From Agriotes lineatus (taxonomy: Eukaryota > Arthropoda > Insecta > Coleoptera > Elateridae): 64,000 bases of DNA. The stretch is taken from positions 186,001-250,000 of the forward strand of contig CALNHX010001038.1 of assembly GCA_940337035.1 (NCBI GenBank), in the 5' to 3' direction. This document shows, piece by piece, positions 57,680-64,000 of this stretch (position 1 is the first letter of the stretch; each line of letters starts with the position of its first letter). A model generated the notes under the pieces. The model ran no database searches. It was not told the DNA's origin and saw only the letters and a program-made list of their open reading frames with translations. The translations under genes and the position numbers were made by a program.

Positions 57680-60600
57680 TTATTTATAAAGTTTATAAAT
57701 CTGTAAAATAAGTTCGTCTAAAAATAAGGGTTTGTCAATCTATTGTTTCTTTACCTTAGTGAATCCCTATCTTAACAGTCTTCTTTATTGGCTGATGGCC
57801 TCTTACTGGGTAAAAATATTGTTTAATTCATAAAAATTCTAAGATTTATCGGTTCTCATACAGTAAGCCACTGTCTTATTCAAAACATGTCACATAAGAG
57901 CCTTTTACGATCAACGAAACCTTATTATTTTAGATAAGAACGTTTGTCCTGAAATTTCAGCTTATTTACTGCTGTACATGTTTCCATTTCTTAGAAATGT
58001 GCAAATACTTGTACCTTTATTGTCCAGTAAATATGCTGTATTTCTGCTGATTCACGTATGCAGACAGTGTTAGAACAAATATCCCTGAGCTAGTACGGCC
58101 TTGTATTTTTCGCATAACTTAAGTCAAATCTTTAGCTTGGCAATGTAATTAAAATTTGACCTGCTGCAAGCAGTACAGTACCGGGGGCGACTCTTGTAAT
58201 TTCGCTTCAAATAATGTGTTCCGTGAATTGTGCCTTTTGACGACCTGTTGAACCTGCCGGAGGACCTTCTTAAGTAATGGAACTGTTTCGTTACGTAGAA
58301 ATCCTTGGCTTTCTTCGTGCTGTAAACATTAACCGTTTGGGGTGCAGTTGAAGCAAGTTAAGTTAGTGTGGTCGAGAGTTCTTTTCGTGGAGTTGCGAGA
58401 CTCAAAAAGTATCGCTGTCGCGGATTTTAACGAACTCTTCACAGAACCAACGCTAATTTAAGTATGACGTCGTGTTGTTTAAATCTCGAACGTTGCCCTG
58501 TGGTTCCTGTATTGGAAGTGTCGCTACGTCGTCTATTCACCCTTCGGGGGATTCTAATTCATCTGGCCAACTCATTATCGCGTACACCATTGAGGTCGTG
58601 TTCTGCACCACGTCCACCCTTGTGATTTCGCCGTCGTTCCATTTCTTCAGGCACATTAAGGCAGTTTGTTTGAAAAGGCGACTACACATACAGTGCCGCT
58701 CGTAATTATGCAGTCAGCTGATCTTCTTCGGGTAACAAGTTATTGTAAATTAGCTTTTATAGTGTAATATGTACACTGAGCGCCCCCGTCGAGTGTTGGA
58801 ACAGTTCAACGTCTCTGTTGTTAACGATGTTATTTGCAATTAGCTAAATTTGATAAATTGTGGTATTTTTTTGTTTGTATAACGTAACTTGTGGCAGTTT
58901 CATTTGCCTTGAGCCACATTAATGTATTTGCAATCAAGTTTAATGTTTGTAATTAAGCTAACGTGTTGCGCAATCTAACCCAACTAATCCTTTTGAGCAT
59001 TTTTAAATTTAACTAGTCAATTTCATATTCATTGTCACCTACATATATTTTATTTATTTCAATAGAGTTCATTGTCAAGTACTTATGTTTTTCATTTGTG
59101 TTTGTGACTTTTGCATGCGTTCTTTTGTGTACTGTTTCAGTTGTAAGAAGTTGAACAGCTGCTTCATTAAGTTATTGTTGTAAGGTAAGTCGATACTGTA
59201 TGTAACTCGCAAACCAAACTCTGCCAAAGTAAAAGTAGCAAGGTGACTTTACTCACTTCCACTTTCAAGTAATTTCACCTGTGCTGCTGATGTTGTTTTT
59301 TCCGATTTAGTCAAGAAAGTGGTGGCATACCTTTATTTAACATCATTTACCTCTCGTATCGGAGTACAGCCCTAACTCGATAGTAGTAAAAAACCCGCCC
59401 ACGCGGCTGAGTTTTTAGCTGGAGCAACCCTTCCTGTTGCCGCCATCTTAACAGGGTTGGGGCCTTGTATTTTCGGTTTATTTCTCGATCATGTCGTCTT
59501 ATCTTGTCGTGGATAGCAAGTCTGGCTCTCGAGCATATAATTTTGTTTTGCACGCTTGTGTGACTGGATTGCTATGTCGTTGTAACGTTTTCGTGTGGTA
59601 ACAACAGCACCAAAGAAACTTGCATAGTATAGCTCTGTATCACCAGAAGAAATGTTATATACTGCGATGAACATAATTTACGCCAATACATATTGTAGGG
59701 ATTAATAATAATTCGAGCATTTCAAATATTATTTTAAAAATGTTTCATAAGTGTGCTAATTTGAATTTTCAACTGTAAAAAATAGCATTGGCCTTGAAAT
59801 AATTTGAATTGGCAAAAATGTAGTAAAATAGAGTTAGCTTTGACTTGAATATTAAATTGTAATCTGAGTAAGCTTTGACAATAACAATAAATATAAGATC
59901 GATGTAAACAAGAACAATTGACAGAATCAAAGCCAAGCTTTGGGCGTGTGTTTTAGTTTCGCCACAAAAATTAGTATCAAAGTTAATAAATACCCATTTT
60001 TCCAATTATAAAGAGTGTTTTAACTTAGTATAATGTCTTTAATACACTGTAGAGGATTTTACACTAATTCGTGGCACATCTGCAGAGGGTAAAAGTGTTC
60101 AATTATGCTTCGAGTGTAGTTGGTGTTTCTCGGTGGCCGATTTGGAAATCCCAGTGAGAGTAATTAGAGCCCTGGAGGCTTCAGGTAAGTAGAAACCTTC
60201 GTGGAGATCAGCGAAGTCCTAGCTCTAGAGCTATGAAGTAATTGACCTGAGTTGAGAGAAAAGAGGAGTAAAAGAGCTGCAAGCGGGTGGCGAGGTATCG
60301 GCGGCTTCTACGGCAGGCCAACGAATAAAAAGGGGCCTATTTCGTAGTGGAACATACTGCGGGCCCGATTTAGGTTCAAATATCCATCGCGAAAGCCAAA
60401 ACAAGATCAGAAATTTGTTTATCTTGAAAGCAAAGTAGTGAGTTTTCTGTGGCGTCTTTTTGTGCATTTCCTGTCGTAGCGCCAATTGAGTGGTTTGTTA
60501 AAGTGGCGTTTGTTTACTTATAATTTTTATTACCTAGGCAAAGCGTCTTACGTAATGGTCAACGTAATTGTTAAAATTTTAAGCCAACTTGTTTTACTAA

Positions 60601-60848
60601 ATGTGCTGTTATATCGCCACGTTTGACGTTTGAGTATAGTTTTCATTAGTTTAGAAATCCCGTATTATTTAATTATAGTAATTTCCGTAGTTAAATAAGC
60701 AGTATTTCAACGATTGCATTTAATAAAAAACAAGAACTATTTATGCTAAATTTCAATATATTGGACTATTCTCCTCAGATAATATAAACCAATCCCATCA
60801 ATTAATTTTCAAAATTTGAACTAATCAGAGTTGAATACAGCGAATATT
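57680..60848. other. Stretch with promoter-like signals but no gene
   Basis: 58170-59700 is richer in GC than its surroundings. An arthropod initiator-like TCAGTTG (59138-59144) is followed by a donor-like AAG/GTAAGT (59182-59190). A YY1/Pho-like GCCGCCATCTT lies at 59439-59449. A perfect donor-like CAG/GTAAGT lies at 60182-60190. No coding exon could be tied to them. Confidence 0.3.
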
Positions 60849-60893
60849 TTGCACTAGTGCAATACCCGGGTATTTGCACAAGTGCAATATCGA
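60849..60893. repeat. Cluster of short palindromes
   Basis: TTGCACTAGTGCAA, ATACCCGGGTAT and TTGCACAAGTGCAA follow one another, each self-complementary or nearly so. The TTTGCAC(T/A)AGTGCAATA unit is present twice. Confidence 0.75.
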
Positions 60894-61030
60894 GTATTTG
60901 CGGAAAGAAAAGCAAACCAGCTAGGCAAACAAGTAATTTCAGAAAGAAAACTGAAAACTCTTTATAAATGAATAGTGTGGTATACAAAGGATGACATTTC
61001 TTCGAGGAATAGTCTTGCAATATTCCCCGC

Positions 61031-61106
61031 GTGCATTCTGTATAATTCAAGTATTTCTCTCGAACGCTTCGCGTTCTCGAGAAATACTCGGATATACAGA
61101 ATGCAC
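61031..61106. repeat. 76-bp near-perfect hairpin
   Basis: The arms GTGCATTCTGTATA and TATACAGAATGCAC close the structure. AGTATTTCTC pairs with GAGAAATACT inside, and GAACGC pairs with GCGTTC around a TTC loop. Only small internal mismatches interrupt it. Confidence 0.9.
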
Positions 61107-61869
61107 TAGGGATATAACTACTGAAAATAATTACATAAATCAAAATAATAAATTAGTAGGTTGTAGAGATCCAACCCATTTGAGATTAAAGTCATTAATT
61201 TAATTTAACAAATAAAAACAGAACTAGACCGCGATTACATCACCGTCGTTAGGGCTAATTCACAATTGGGTTGGCCTTCTTCTTTTTAGTATAAGTACAT
61301 GCATACTTTTTGCCAAAATTTAAATTATTATAGTGAAAACCATCGTGTTGTAAATTTAAGCTCAATTGTTCTCTTTGCACTGAATAAAAAATCACAATTT
61401 TTGCATTTCTGGTTCTATTCTTGCTCTAATCCATTCATTTCTTTTCTGGATACGGCCTGGTCATGATTTTCGGTTGTTCAGTTGATATTAAAATTTATTA
61501 AATGTTATAGTGCTTGCAAAATTGAAGAGCTAAAACTGTAATTGTTCTAATTTGCATTCACGAAGCAGCCATCCGTGGCTGTCGCAATTTTAAAGTCTCA
61601 GATTCGCCTGATGAAATAATGGTGGGTAGAAGATTATAATTGGAATCGAAATTATATTAACGAATTGCTTATGAGTGAGAAGTAGGGTGATCAAATCATA
61701 GTGCGTCTTTCATATATCTACTATTGCTGCAATATACTCTCATAAAAAGGATGTGTAAACTTATAAGTATGGAGAACAGCAAGACAAAAAAAGAAACTTC
61801 GAAACTTCGAAACGAAAACGTATTAAAAATACTTAAAGCCTATACAGAGTAATTTACTAGCTCATTAAT
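61107..61869. other. AT-rich non-coding stretch
   Basis: No feature supported. Confidence 0.4.
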
Positions 61870-63330
61870 AAAATTTTTGGGATGCAAGCTGATGCAATTT
61901 TAAAAATTTTTTTGATAAACCAGTGTCTAAAGCTTCTCAGTTTTCTAAAAAATATCGTCTTTTTCTTATAATTTTGTTATTAGTGCATCTAGTTACACCA
62001 AATTGGGCTCGTAATACACTTGGATAGGACGCCTTAAAATGTGCGGTATTATAAAACTCTATAATTAACCAGTGGCAGAGATATGGGTGATAAGTGCTAT
62101 ACATTTATAAAAAGAACGGTGGCATCATGTAATAATACAAAAGCGATCTCAATTTAAGGCAAGTCATTTAATTCTATATAGAAAGTGTCTTTTCAATTTT
62201 TTTGTTATCTCACATTGCATATTTGATTTTTACTTCCTTTTACGATAAAGGAAGTATTGGATTCACCCCAAAAATTCGAAATTGAGTTTTCAACAGATCT
62301 TCACGTTTTAGAGTCCCCTGAACTCAAAAAACATATTTTTTTTCATTGGTCTTTCTATGTGTCTGTCTGTCTGTATGTGTGTCTGTGAACAGAATATCTC
62401 AAAACCAAAAAGAGGTATGGCGTTGAAACTTCATATATAAGTTTTGTGTACTATGTAGATGAGACAGCAAGCTTTTGAAGAAAATCGCATAACCGGAAGT
62501 AGGTGTTTACTCTTGTGATTTTTCAGTTTTTTTCGATTTTTTCAAAAACGGCTCTAAAGATTTTTTTCAAACTTTACATTTTTATTACATTTTTAATGTG
62601 TATTGATGTGAGATAGGTGATTTTCCAGTTGAATACTTCTAAAGTGGGTTTCTTTTGTTTTTTTTTCTATTTTTTTTATTAACTCCTATTTTAAATAAAA
62701 CACCTGGTATATTATTACATTTTCGAATTCACCTTAAAATTCTAGAGAAAATTTGTCTCTTCAACTAACGCTCTATTTTGTACCGTTTTTATAGAATTAG
62801 TAATTTTTGAAATTTTTTTACAAATGCTTAGAAATTAAAAATGAAATTTTTGACTAATTATAAGATCACTGTAAAAGGAAGTTGTGTGAGTGTATCACAC
62901 CAGATTTTTTCTTTTATTTCACCAGTTTTGCAAGAAAATAAATCCAACTCAATTAGAAAAATCAAATTTACTGAAAAAACTATGAGCTATAGTAAACATA
63001 TCGAAAAGAGCCTTTTTGTCTAGAATTAAATGACTTGCCTTAAAATAACATCGACTTTAATTTTCTATGGCACCGATCACTCATATTTCCGCCACTTCTT
63101 AATTGTAAAGCTTGATAATATTACATTTTAAAGAGTTTTGTCCAAATGGATTATGTACCAACTTTGGTTTAAATAGCTGAACTAATAAAAAAATTATAAG
63201 AAAACGAGATATTTTTTAGAACTATTTAACACACCGCATATCGAAAACAAACAATGTGTAGAATGTGTAGACGCTCGCTTATAAAAACTTTGTTTTTTAA
63301 AATTACATCAGCTTGCATCTGACAAAATGC
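61870..63330. mobile_element. Long-arm foldback element
   Basis: Left arm about 61870-62195 and right arm about 63005-63330 are imperfect inverted repeats of about 320 bp. Landmarks are GATGCAAGCTGATG at the outer ends, CTAAAAAATATC followed by TTCTTATAATTTT in the middle, and TTAAGGCAAGTCATTTAATT near the inner ends. The 800-bp centre has an ACTTCCTTTTACGATAAAGG hairpin and a TGTCTGTCTG stretch, but no transposase. Divergence between arms indicates an old insertion. Target duplication not determined. Confidence 0.7.
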
Positions 63331-64000
63331 TCGTGTAGGTATCATACTACTGTCTGAGCGACAGTTACCTCGTATTCCTTAACGAAATATTTTCCTCACC
63401 TTAATTTCCTTAATTGTAGATCAGTAGCGGAGGCTTTTCTTCACAAACCGCACATTTTAGTGTAATGGCTTTTATCACGGTCCCTTTCGCCTTACCGTCA
63501 ACACTATTGTTAACTTAGTGCATTTTAACCTGAATGTTGGTGGAAACTCAAATTCTCCGTGTATGATCGTATTAAACAATTGTCCCTGCTTCAGACCAAA
63601 TAGGTATAGTCAAAATTATACCCATTCGGAGTCACGTGACTTTTGTCTGTCTCTGTTCATCTTTAGTAAAATAGATGAAATGGAAGAAATTTGAAAAAAA
63701 GGCATGTCGATTTATAAAATTAATTTTAAAAATTTGACGTTTCTAATCTGTCAGATTATATTTTTGGTGTAAGTTATTGAGATAAGGGTAATAAAACCTA
63801 AAATTGTTGAGCCGAAAACTGGAAATTAAAAGAAACCATCGGACATGCGGTATAACGAGCAGTCACAACAATTAATTTGAATATTATGCGTTTTTTTTAT
63901 GAAGAGTACAATATTAATAATAGTAAATCAACAGTTTCACCCTCCAACGCTGTTCGCCGTGCTTCTCTTGCGTTAAATATCTCGGAGAGCACAATTTACC
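63331..64000. other. Non-coding stretch to the window end
   Basis: No supported feature. Confidence 0.4.

Overview
This window reads as nuclear DNA from an arthropod, most likely an insect. It is AT-rich. The repeats that can be recognised are arthropod types: a BEL/Pao LTR retrotransposon, Jockey-like and RTE-like LINE relics, a DD41D mariner-like transposon, a tRNA-derived SINE, a Helitron-like insertion and many short foldback elements. No host protein-coding gene can be supported. Long stretches between the repeats have only short random open frames, as expected for an intergenic or intronic stretch of a large, repeat-rich genome.

Layout. 1-6.6 kb: AT-rich DNA with several small inverted-repeat elements (1084-1208, 1612-1822, 2671-2999, 3287-3440, 3559-3676) and a 490-bp segment between perfect 14-bp direct repeats (5647-6164). 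6.6-8.3 kb: degraded minus-strand Jockey-like reverse transcriptase. 13073-21589: a complete-looking BEL/Pao element on the minus strand. It has 5-bp target duplications (GTCAC), two 676-bp LTRs with only two differences noticed by eye, a tRNA-Tyr-type primer binding site, a gag-pol frame, and an integrase plus envelope-like frame. It is young but damaged: one in-frame stop lies inside integrase and part of the reverse transcriptase fingers/palm is missing. 24353-26247: a mariner-like element with TA duplications, ~348-bp terminal inverted repeats and a dead DD41D transposase. 26.3-44.5 kb is mostly featureless, with a tRNA-like stretch and two GC/CpG-rich islands (about 39.2-39.4 and 43.3-43.56 kb) that could be promoter/first-exon regions of an unseen gene.

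44.5-49.7 kb holds a pogo/Tigger-like MITE, a diverged inverted pair of LTR-like repeats about 2.2 kb apart, and a 671-bp element with 47-bp TIRs. 53150-53784 is a small RTE-like insertion with perfect 12-bp target duplications whose 5' half is inverted, as produced by twin priming. It is followed by a SINE, another RTE-like relic, a second copy of the 3.3-kb foldback repeat, a Helitron-like element, a near-perfect 76-bp hairpin at 61.03 kb, and a ~1.46-kb long-arm foldback element at 61.87-63.33 kb.

The features do not work together as a pathway. They record successive transposon insertions. The most informative are the twin-primed LINE, the recent but self-defective BEL/Pao copy (suggesting mobilisation by intact relatives), and the DD41D element whose inverted repeats each contain a 184-bp MITE-like unit.
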